12,815 nt of DNA from an uncultured Brachyspira sp. (lineage in GTDB: Bacteria; Spirochaetota; Brachyspiria; Brachyspirales; Brachyspiraceae): NCBI GenBank assembly GCA_934725525.1, contig CAKVCG010000042.1, forward strand, positions 1 through 12,815, in the 5' to 3' direction. Numbering within the stretch: the stretch's first letter is position 1; each line of letters opens with the position of its first letter. This document shows positions 6,394 to 12,815 of the stretch, piece after piece. A model generated the notes under the pieces. It searched no databases, was not told the DNA's origin, and worked only from the letters and a program-made list of their open reading frames with translations. A program made the translations under genes and the position numbers.

Positions 6394-7263
6394 CTAATTA
6401 CTATTTTTTACAAGAAAACGGGATAAAGTTTCCATAAAACCCGACAAACCCTTAGTATCTCTAATATCGCCGTATTCCATATTAACAATTTTTTTTGCAA
6501 TATTATGTATTGACATAGAAGCCTGACATTTATTGTCGTATTGATAAAAAGGAAGCTGCTGCGAGACAGAATAAGGAATAGTTTTATCTTCAAAAACATA
6601 TCCCAAATATTTAACATCCATATTAAGATAATTCTTACTCGCTCTTACAATATTGTCGCTAACCACTTTAGCTTGCGAAGGTTTTGTAACTCTATTGACT
6701 AAAATCTTAATGTCAGCTTCTAAATCTTCACTCGCTATAACTTTAATAACAGAAAAAGCGTCCAATACCGCCGTAGGTTCGGGAGTCGTCACAATTATAG
6801 TTTCGTCCGAAGAAAGCCAAAAATACGCTACTTGGTCGGAAATACCGGCTCCAGTATCCACTATAATAATATCCGCATCATTTAAAGAATCCATACTATT
6901 AATTAATTTATTTAGTCCCCTACCCGATAAATTAGCCAAAGAAGAAAATCCCGAAGCCCCCGCTATATATCTTATTCCGTAATTCGTATCAACCACTATT
7001 TCATGCATTTTCTTAACGCCTTTTATGACATGATATAAATTATATTCGGGCATATTTCCTAATATAACATTAACATTTCCAAGCCCCAAATCTGCGTCTA
7101 TCAAAAGAACATTCTGTCCCAATTCATTTAAAGCGATGGCCAAATTAACGGCTATATTAGTTTTGCCAACGCCGCCTTTTCCACTGGCTATGCTTATTAT
7201 TCTTTGAGGACGTTTATCTTTTATCCCCATCATTTTTCTTAATTCATCCGCTTGGTCTTTCAT
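6394..7263 (-). CDS. flhG: FlhG (YlxH/MinD2), ParA/MinD-type ATPase controlling flagellar number
   Basis: The 289-residue MinD/ParA ATPase has a deviant Walker A SGKGGVGKTNIAVN (27-40), switch I DADLGLGNVNV (56-66) and switch II DTGAG (136-140). The N-terminus carries DQADELRKM (3-11), matching the DQAxxLR motif with which FlhG stimulates the FlhF GTPase, which separates FlhG from a generic MinD. The C-terminal part would hold the membrane-targeting helix. In other bacteria FlhG restrains flagellar number and switches FlhF between states at the membrane. The gene lies 26 bases downstream of flhF, the usual partner arrangement. Its ATG at 7263 has AGGA upstream at a rather long distance (about 14 bases). 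Confidence 0.95.
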   Translation of the reverse strand: MKDQADELRKMMGIKDKRPQRIISIASGKGGVGKTNIAVNLAIALNELGQNVLLIDADLGLGNVNVILGNMPEYNLYHVIKGVKKMHEIVVDTNYGIRYIAGASGFSSLANLSGRGLNKLINSMDSLNDADIIIVDTGAGISDQVAYFWLSSDETIIVTTPEPTAVLDAFSVIKVIASEDLEADIKILVNRVTKPSQAKVVSDNIVRASKNYLNMDVKYLGYVFEDKTIPYSVSQQLPFYQYDNKCQASMSIHNIAKKIVNMEYGDIRDTKGLSGFMETLSRFLVKNSN

Positions 7264-7289
7264 AATATATTTATTAATCCTAAATAAAA

Positions 7290-9065
7290 CTATTTTAAAT
7301 TTCCATATAAACTTTCAATTATCTTTTTCCCGTATTTTTTTGCCGTAGATATATCTTTTGGAACCCCCTGACCATAAGTAACATAAGTTATAGGAATTTT
7401 AGTTTTACTTATGGCGCATACCGAAGAAGCCAAATAATCAGTTTCGTCAACTTTTGTAAGTATTATTCCTTTATAATTAGCGGGACTAAAAGCATTCAAT
7501 ATCTTTACGGAATCTTTATATTTTGCAGTGGAACTCATAACCAACTGAATATCCATATCGAATCTTCCAACTATGCTAAAATATTTTGACATAGATATTA
7601 TGTCTTCCGTTCCTTTCGGAGAGCGACCCATAGTGTCTACAAATAATAATGAAGAGCTATCCATTTTTCTTATTTCCGTTCTCAGAGCTTCAGGATTGCT
7701 TGCGCTTGTAAATGGCACTTTTAAAATACTCGCGTATCGTTGAAGCTGGTCGACCGCCGCTATTCTGTAATTATCTATTGTCACAAAAGAGACTTTTCTT
7801 CCCGACCTTATATACTGCGCCGCAATTTTCGGTATCGTTGTGGTTTTACCGACTCCAGTAGGTCCCACAAAAACTATTATTTTCTTTTTATGCCCTATAT
7901 CTATTCCGTCCGACAATATCAATTTGTCGGTAAAATATTTTTCTATCTCTTCTTTTATAATTTCGTTCGATTGAAAAAATCTCGCGTTGCTCGAAGTAAG
8001 CAAATATTCTCTCAAATTAAGCAGCGCTTCTTCGGGAAATTCTCTATCTCTCAAATAATTAAAACTCTCTTCCATAGCGTCAGCGTTTTCAAAATTATCT
8101 CTATCGTCTTCGTAATAATCTTTTTCTCTATCGTCTATATCGTTATTAAAATCAAAATCTTCTCTATTATTTCTAATTTTATTTATAGAATTTTTTTCAG
8201 TTTCGTATCTATTATAATAATTATTGTTATTATTATTGTTTTTATTTTTATTAAAATTAGGAATATTATTTTCAAAATATTCTTTGACTATATCTTTCAC
8301 TTGCAACTCGACCATTTTTTTAACATTTTTGTCTATAGAATTTCTTCGATTATAATAACTGTCGCTTAACATCGAACTCCCGAATAAAGAAGAATTATAA
8401 GAATTATTTCTTATTCTATTGGAATTATTAAAATCGTTTCCGTTAAAATTATTGTTAAGATTATTATTATAGCTTTTAAAAGTTTCGATTTTATTATTAT
8501 TAATTTTTTCATCTATTATTCTTTCGTTAATAGTTTTTTCTTTTATAATATTCTCGTTAATATTTTCATTTAAATTCAAATTATTTAAATTGTTTATTTG
8601 CATATCTCCAATATTAGATAAAGGATTAAAATTATTTTGAATTCTGTTATTTGCATTCGATTGTAAAGTCGATTGATTTTCAGATTTTTTGACATATTGG
8701 GCTTCCTTTAATCGTTTAATCATATCAACTATTCTCTCACCCATTTCTCCGCCGTCTATCGTTTCCGTGGTATATTTATGTTTATTCAATTCTTTTTCAT
8801 CGCTTATAAGTTTATCCTCGTAAGAATCCGAATCGTTATTAGAATATTCTTTAACCGTATTTTTACTTTCGCTTTTTCCATAATGTCTATCGATTGGCAT
8901 CACTCTAACCACCCACTCTGGTTTTTTAAATAATCCAAACGGTCCTTTTGGTTTTTCCTGCCATTCTTTTAATAGCATATAATCGCTTCCATACTGCACT
9001 GTCGCTTTTGCGTAAGCCTGCGCTTTTGTTTCCGCTCTAAATTCTTTTATGTCTGGTAATGCCAT
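7290..9065 (-). CDS. flhF: FlhF, SRP-type GTPase for flagellar positioning, with long Asn-rich linker
   Basis: The protein is 591 residues, well above the roughly 370-450 usual for FlhF. An N-terminal B-domain start (1-58) with the GPFGLFKKPEWVVRV pattern is followed by a long Asn/Lys/Asp-rich linker (about 128-330) and the N-G GTPase core (about 335-591). GTPase motifs are G1 GPTGVGKTTT (401-410), DNYRIAAVDQLQ (431-442), G3 DTMGRS (477-482; family usually DTAGRS), G4 TKVDE (537-541) and the closing YGQGVPKDI (564-572). FlhF forms a GTP-bound dimer at the membrane and recruits the first basal-body components; FlhG triggers its hydrolysis. The ATG at 9065 has GGGAG seven bases upstream, and the start residues align with the family N-terminus. 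The gene sits between a 57-codon gene resembling its own first domain and flhG. Confidence 0.95.
   Translation of the reverse strand: MALPDIKEFRAETKAQAYAKATVQYGSDYMLLKEWQEKPKGPFGLFKKPEWVVRVMPIDRHYGKSESKNTVKEYSNNDSDSYEDKLISDEKELNKHKYTTETIDGGEMGERIVDMIKRLKEAQYVKKSENQSTLQSNANNRIQNNFNPLSNIGDMQINNLNNLNLNENINENIIKEKTINERIIDEKINNNKIETFKSYNNNLNNNFNGNDFNNSNRIRNNSYNSSLFGSSMLSDSYYNRRNSIDKNVKKMVELQVKDIVKEYFENNIPNFNKNKNNNNNNNYYNRYETEKNSINKIRNNREDFDFNNDIDDREKDYYEDDRDNFENADAMEESFNYLRDREFPEEALLNLREYLLTSSNARFFQSNEIIKEEIEKYFTDKLILSDGIDIGHKKKIIVFVGPTGVGKTTTIPKIAAQYIRSGRKVSFVTIDNYRIAAVDQLQRYASILKVPFTSASNPEALRTEIRKMDSSSLLFVDTMGRSPKGTEDIISMSKYFSIVGRFDMDIQLVMSSTAKYKDSVKILNAFSPANYKGIILTKVDETDYLASSVCAISKTKIPITYVTYGQGVPKDISTAKKYGKKIIESLYGNLK
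8076..8684 (-). repeat. Asn-rich low-complexity segment within flhF
   Basis: This stretch encodes about residues 128-330 of FlhF and is dominated by AAT/AAC (Asn) codons, with seven consecutive Asn at residues 276-282 (8220-8240, written as repeated ATT/GTT on the plus strand). It separates the B domain from the N-G GTPase core. The trinucleotide character makes it prone to length change by slippage. Confidence 0.8.
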
Positions 9066-9082
9066 GATTAACTCCCTCGATT

Positions 9083-9256
9083 TTAATTTTGTTCTAATAC
9101 GCCAATAGAAACTTCAAATTCTTTTTTTATGATTCCAAAAATAGTTTTTCTTTTTAATTCTCTGATGCTGATTATAAAGTAGCTTTCTCCGTATTTGTCT
9201 CTCGCTATTTTTTCAATCTGTTCCCTATTCTTTCCAAAAATTTTAATAGTTTTCAT
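9083..9256 (-). CDS. 57-residue protein resembling the FlhF N-terminal domain
   Basis: A complete small frame runs from ATG (9254-9256) to TAA (9083-9085), preceded by GGAG ten bases upstream. It encodes MKTIKIFGKNREQIEKIARD, KYGESYFIISIRELKRKT and IFGIIKKEFEVSIGVLEQN. It lies between flhA (61-base gap) and flhF (17-base gap), in the operon direction. Side by side with FlhF residues 5-58 the pattern matches: IK-F, an amphipathic helix ending in [KQ]YG-[ED]SY, a strand, a basic loop, FG[IL]-KK-[EP], then a closing V-rich strand. That is the beta-alpha-beta layout of Jag_N-like / FlhF B-domain modules. I infer a free-standing relative of the FlhF N-terminal domain; no function is known to me. 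It is unlikely to be chance because it has a ribosome site, fits the operon spacing and shows domain-like similarity. Confidence 0.72.
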   Translation of the reverse strand: MKTIKIFGKNREQIEKIARDKYGESYFIISIRELKRKTIFGIIKKEFEVSIGVLEQN

Positions 9257-9317
9257 AATTTATTTTCTCCGTTATCTATATTTTATTTAATAATTCTTTT
9301 TATTTTCCTTAAACTAA

Positions 9318-11426
9318 TTACTTAATGCTTGCCACTCCCTGAACATTATAACCTTGCATAATCTCTGCGGTGGATACCACTTTATATTTTCCAATATTCT
9401 TAGCTATAAATTGATATAAAGGTTTTCTTATCAAAGGCAAAGTCAAAAATACTATTTCGCCGACTCCCGACTCGCTTACCAATTTTACCGCGTCTTTTAT
9501 ATTCTTAATCAAATTCTGCATACTTTCAAAACCCATAGCTATCATTTGACTGCCTTGTAAATTTCCCGTATTAACAAGATTTTGAGCTATATTATTTTGA
9601 AGTTGCTGACTAAATGTTATTACTTTTATATTTTTATCCGCATCGGCAATCATTCGAGATATTTGAGGAGCGAGCCTGCTTCTCACAAGTTCGGTAGCCT
9701 GTTCGCTTCCCATAACCGAAATTGCATCGGCTATTCCTTCGAGTATTGCCACATTATTTTTAATAGGCACTTCCTCTTGCAAAAGATTCTGCAAAACTTT
9801 TTGTATATATCCAAGAGGACTTTCGTTATGAGGTTTAGCCGCCAATATTTCGGATACGAGAGCTTTATTTTCGTCTTTGATTCTATCGAGCATTTTTTGG
9901 ACTTCTTCTCTACTGATAATAAGATTTGCGTTTCTTTTGATTATTTCGCTAAAATGAGTCGCTATAACGGTGCTTGGCTCAAAAAGAGTAAATTTTTTCT
10001 GTTCAGCGGTATGTCTTTCATCGACTTTAATCCAATAAGCTGGCAAACCGAACGCTGGTTCTTTTACCATTTCCGCTTCTTCGGTAGGTTTTTCTTTAGA
10101 CTCCGAATTCAAAGCCAAAAGCATAGTCGGGCGAACGAAATTTTTCGCCATTTCAACTCCGTCAATGCTTATAGTATATTCGTCAGGTTCTATAGCTTGA
10201 TTGTCGACAATACGAACGGGAGGAACTGCCAAACCAATTTCCAAAGCCAATTCCCTACGAACTCTGCTTATTCTGTTTATCAAATCTCCGCCTTCCGATT
10301 CCAAAGCCAAAGGTATTAAAGAAGTTCCGACAGAAAGCTCGACTTTTTCAACATCCAATAATTTAGTGACATCCAAAGGTCCCTGCTGCGTTTGTTCTGG
10401 AGCTTCCGTTTTAGTTCCATCTTCGTTAATTCCAAGTTCTTTTTGTTCTTTTCTCATTAAATATCCCGCTAAAAATAAAGCTATAGATATTACCAATAAC
10501 GCGGGTTTTGGGAATCCGGGCAAAATCATCAAAAAGAAAGCGAATCCCGAACCGATAAATAAATTTTTAGGTTTTGCAAATATTTGAACGGCAATTTGAG
10601 TCGATAAATTATCTTCACTGCTGCTTCTTGTAACCAAAAGTCCTGTGGCAAAACTCATAAAGAAAGAAGGAATCTGACTCACCAAACCGTCTCCGATTGT
10701 AAAACGAGTGTATGTGTCAATCGCTTCATTAAAAGCCTCGCCTCTCATAGTCACTCCGATTATAAATCCGCCGACTATATTAATTACCGTAATAATCAAA
10801 CCAGCTATAACATCGCCTTGAACGAATTTTGAAGCGCCGTCCATAGTTCCGTAAAAATCGCTCTCTCCTCTGATTTTTTTTCTCTTATCTTCCGCTTCTT
10901 TATCCGTAATCGCTCCCGCCTGAAGTTCGCTTTCAACCGCCATCATTTTTGAAGGCATGCTGTCTAACGCAAATCTTGCCGCAACTTCCGAAACTCTCGT
11001 AGCTCCTCTCGTGATAACTACAAATTGAACGATTATAAGAATAATAAATATTACCACTCCGACAACGACATTTCCCGCGACTACGAAATTAGCAAACGCC
11101 GTAATGACTCTTCCGTCAAAACTCGCTCCTTGCGACAAAATAGCTCTCGTAGTGGAAACATTTAAAGCGAGTCTAAACGCCGTCATAACGAGAAGCACGG
11201 AAGGAAATACGCTAAAATCGCTTGCGCTTTTTATACTCAAAACCATAAGAAGTATTAAAAGCGAAATTATTATATTTATTACAAGAAGCAAATCCAAAAC
11301 AAATGTAGGCAAAGGTATGATTAACATCATAATAACCATAACCGCCGCTATAGCGAACATAACATCCGTATGTCTTCCTAAATTATTGGCATTAGGCAAT
11401 TTGAAAGGAATATTCATTTCCGCCAT
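9318..11426 (-). CDS. flhA: FlhA, flagellar type III export gate protein
   Basis: The 702-residue protein has the usual FlhA length and two-part layout. Residues about 20-325 hold the membrane segments (for example 21-37, 41-63, 111-138, 206-226, 290-323). Family signatures are FRLALNVSTTR (84-94) and, in the cytoplasmic FHIPEP loop, RFALDSMPSKMMAVESELQAG at 151-171. The cytoplasmic part (about 350-702) forms the nonameric ring that docks chaperone-substrate complexes; DEYTISIDGV (about 415) and VIATHFSEIIKRNANLIISR (about 495) are typical blocks. A Gln/Glu/Thr-rich linker near 335-350 joins the halves. It starts at an ATG with GGAG seven bases upstream, overlapping the end of flhB (10-base gap). 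FlhA works with FlhB, FliP, FliQ and FliR to use the proton gradient for export of rod, hook and filament subunits. Confidence 0.98.
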   Translation of the reverse strand: MAEMNIPFKLPNANNLGRHTDVMFAIAAVMVIMMLIIPLPTFVLDLLLVINIIISLLILLMVLSIKSASDFSVFPSVLLVMTAFRLALNVSTTRAILSQGASFDGRVITAFANFVVAGNVVVGVVIFIILIIVQFVVITRGATRVSEVAARFALDSMPSKMMAVESELQAGAITDKEAEDKRKKIRGESDFYGTMDGASKFVQGDVIAGLIITVINIVGGFIIGVTMRGEAFNEAIDTYTRFTIGDGLVSQIPSFFMSFATGLLVTRSSSEDNLSTQIAVQIFAKPKNLFIGSGFAFFLMILPGFPKPALLVISIALFLAGYLMRKEQKELGINEDGTKTEAPEQTQQGPLDVTKLLDVEKVELSVGTSLIPLALESEGGDLINRISRVRRELALEIGLAVPPVRIVDNQAIEPDEYTISIDGVEMAKNFVRPTMLLALNSESKEKPTEEAEMVKEPAFGLPAYWIKVDERHTAEQKKFTLFEPSTVIATHFSEIIKRNANLIISREEVQKMLDRIKDENKALVSEILAAKPHNESPLGYIQKVLQNLLQEEVPIKNNVAILEGIADAISVMGSEQATELVRSRLAPQISRMIADADKNIKVITFSQQLQNNIAQNLVNTGNLQGSQMIAMGFESMQNLIKNIKDAVKLVSESGVGEIVFLTLPLIRKPLYQFIAKNIGKYKVVSTAEIMQGYNVQGVASIK

Positions 11427-11436
11427 TTTTTATCTC

Positions 11437-12651
11437 CTACATCGCTCTCGACATTTTTTCATCGCGTATTCTATAAACTTCGCCGAGTATTTTAGAGACG
11501 ACATGAAAAAGTTTTTCGGGTATATATTTTCCTATATCGACATTATAAAATAGCTCTCGCGCTAAAGGTTTATTTTCCACTATTTCAATTTCGTTTTCTT
11601 TGGCAACCTCTTTTATTTTCAAAGCTATATTATCCGCCCCTTTCGCCGTTACCATAGGAGCGTAATCTCCGTTATTATATTTTAGCGCCACGGCAAAGTG
11701 AGTCGGATTGGTTATTATAACATCCGCTTCTGGCACGGCTTTAAGCATAGTTCGATTTACTATTCTTCTTGCCATTTCCTGCAACTGACTTTTTACCAAA
11801 GGGTCTCCTTCCATTTCTTTAAACTCTTCTTTCATTTCGTATTTTGTCATTTTCAAACTTTTTATATGTTGTCTTCTTTGAAAGAAATAATCGAATGCGG
11901 AAACAATTATTAAAAATATGATAACTTTTGCGAGCATTTCCAAAACTATAAAGAAAAACACATTCATCGCTTGAGAGAGTTCCATATTAATCATATTAAA
12001 TAATTCGTTTCGTTTTCCGTTTATAGTCGTAAAAGTAATAATCGCTATGACAAACATTTTAAAAAGTATTTTTGCAAGATTCATTAAATTTTGAGGTGAC
12101 ACAAAAACTCTCTCTTTGAAATTCGTCCAAGTCGGCGCTATTCTTTTGAAATTAGGTTTTAATTTTTTCACGGTAAATAAAAATCTCGTTTGAGCCAAAT
12201 TGACTCCGACTCCAACTATCAAAGCGGCAAATAAAATTATTCCCGCAGTTTTAGCGACTAAAAATATTATATTCAAAAATACATCTGGCAAAGCGTTTAA
12301 ATTCATTGTGTTGTCGGCATCGGAAATTTTATTTATAATTTCCATAAAAAACTGTCCAATCGTATGAGTCAAATATCCCGCCAAAATAAATATTAGCCCT
12401 ATAGTCACCGCCAATACCAAAGTCTGATTTATTTCTACAGAATTTACTACTCTACCCTCTTCTTCTCTCGCTCTTCTCTTCTTTCTTTCGGTTGGTAATT
12501 CGGTTCTTCCTTCGTCTTCAGGAGACGCAAATAAAGTAAGGACAAAACCTTTTCCCGTTAAATGCAAATATTTTCTGTATAATTTTGCCTTACATTTAAT
12601 TAAAAGTTCAAATAAATTTTTTAATATAATTTCTAAAACTAATTTAATCAT
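11437..12651 (-). CDS. flhB: FlhB, self-cleaving export-gate switch protein, with N-terminal extension
   Basis: FlhB is the export-gate component that switches substrate specificity from rod/hook to filament. The C-terminal cytoplasmic domain has the autocleavage motif NPTH (315-318), cut between Asn and Pro, in the family context ADVIITNPTHFAVAL, followed by GADNIALKIKEVA and the closing GKYIPEKLFHVVSKIL. Four hydrophobic segments lie at about 78-98, 122-150, 193-212 and 230-254. The conserved N-terminal block EGRTELPTERKKRRAREE only begins at residue 47, so there is an extra stretch of about 36-40 residues (hydrophobic/basic, containing Cys20) compared with the family. The start at 12651 is nevertheless supported: it has a GGAGGA site five bases upstream and an ATGA overlap with fliR, while no later start has a ribosome site. 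At 404 residues it is longer than the usual about 350-380. Confidence 0.96.
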   Translation of the reverse strand: MIKLVLEIILKNLFELLIKCKAKLYRKYLHLTGKGFVLTLFASPEDEGRTELPTERKKRRAREEEGRVVNSVEINQTLVLAVTIGLIFILAGYLTHTIGQFFMEIINKISDADNTMNLNALPDVFLNIIFLVAKTAGIILFAALIVGVGVNLAQTRFLFTVKKLKPNFKRIAPTWTNFKERVFVSPQNLMNLAKILFKMFVIAIITFTTINGKRNELFNMINMELSQAMNVFFFIVLEMLAKVIIFLIIVSAFDYFFQRRQHIKSLKMTKYEMKEEFKEMEGDPLVKSQLQEMARRIVNRTMLKAVPEADVIITNPTHFAVALKYNNGDYAPMVTAKGADNIALKIKEVAKENEIEIVENKPLARELFYNVDIGKYIPEKLFHVVSKILGEVYRIRDEKMSRAM

Positions 12652-12662
12652 ATAGTTCCTCC
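12648..12662 (-). promoter_or_regulatory. ATGA start-stop overlap and Shine-Dalgarno coupling fliR to flhB
   Basis: On the minus strand GGAGGA (12657-12662), still inside the fliR coding sequence, stands five bases before ATG; this ATG shares two bases with the fliR TGA. Ribosomes finishing FliR can re-initiate on FlhB, which would keep the two export-gate subunits in proportion. It also fixes the flhB start. Confidence 0.85.
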
Positions 12663-12815
12663 AGATAAGAAAGATATTATATGATTAACATCCGATATCG
12701 TAGTTTCAAGTATCTTCATAAAATTAGAAACCAAAGCGGGAATTAATATATAATAAGCGATTACTCCAACCGCTATTTGCATAGGAAAACCAAGCATTAA
12801 AATATTCATTTGAGG
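12648..12815 (-). CDS. fliR: FliR, export-gate protein (C-terminal end, truncated by window)
   Basis: Reading from the right edge gives 55 residues before a TGA at 12648-12650: PQMNILMLGFPMQIAVGVIA followed by YYILIPALVS and a polar tail. PQMN-[LIF]--[GV]FP-[KQI]---G is the well-conserved FliR block near its C-terminus, followed by the last membrane helix. FliR forms the export pore with FliP and FliQ. Its stop overlaps the flhB start as ATGA, indicating translational coupling. Only the 3' end is in the window. Confidence 0.93.
   Translation of the reverse strand, partial: PQMNILMLGFPMQIAVGVIAYYILIPALVSNFMKILETTISDVNHIISFLSGGTI

Noticed and set aside
6408..6617. A 69-codon minus-strand frame overlapping flhG.
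   Set aside because: Out of frame inside the flhG coding region, without a ribosome site or recognisable motif.
7740..8369. A long open frame on the plus strand opposite flhF, rich in Ile/Phe/Val.
   Set aside because: It mirrors the Asn/Lys-rich linker of FlhF (AAT/AAC read as ATT/GTT), has no ribosome site and no recognisable domain; it is a shadow frame.
9582..10319. A 245-codon plus-strand frame opposite flhA.
   Set aside because: It lies entirely within strongly conserved flhA coding sequence, has no operon context and a composition typical of antisense translation. The same reasoning removes the plus-strand frames at 10201-10587 and 11104-11553.

Overview
The window is very AT-rich, with A/T-ending codons and long Asn/Lys/Ile-rich proteins, and it carries most of a flagellar export and regulation operon. 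The gene order fliR-flhB-flhA-flhF-flhG-(small membrane protein)-sigma-fapA is the spirochaete arrangement. The strong AT bias together with a WhiG/FliA-type sigma factor points to a Brachyspira-like spirochaete. That assignment is an inference from order and composition, not from a database match.

Left part (1-2029). The plus strand opens with the last 49 codons of flgG, the distal rod protein. Facing it is a small lytic transglycosylase gene (minus strand), with a hairpin between the two that could serve both as a terminator. A 250-bp AT-rich divergent promoter region (745-994) has one recognisable sigma70-type promoter for each direction. On the right of it lies a 55-residue 2[4Fe-4S] ferredoxin gene with a strong ribosome site and a strong intrinsic terminator, followed by recO (TTG start).

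Right part (2037-12815). All genes are on the minus strand and closely spaced, so transcription runs from the right edge towards 2037: fliR (C-terminal end only), flhB (ATGA overlap with fliR), flhA, a 57-codon gene, flhF, flhG, a two-TM protein in the position of FlgV, two tandem sigma28-type genes, and fapA. FliR, FlhB and FlhA are the membrane part of the flagellar type III export gate. FlhF and FlhG are the GTPase/ATPase pair that sets flagellar position and number. The sigma factors would transcribe late flagellar genes. FapA is a poorly understood flagellar-operon protein. The operon promoter lies outside the window.

Most notable are: (1) two adjacent, intact sigma28 paralogues about 74% identical, with near-identical region 4 but a strongly diverged region 2.4/3; (2) an easily missed 57-residue protein between flhA and flhF that looks like a free-standing copy of the FlhF N-terminal domain, which with FlhF and FapA makes three Jag_N-like modules in one operon; (3) a FliF-C-like peptide at the C-terminus of the FlgV-like membrane protein, suggesting a FliG contact; (4) an Asn-rich linker of about 200 residues in FlhF; and (5) a 36-40 residue N-terminal extension on FlhB.
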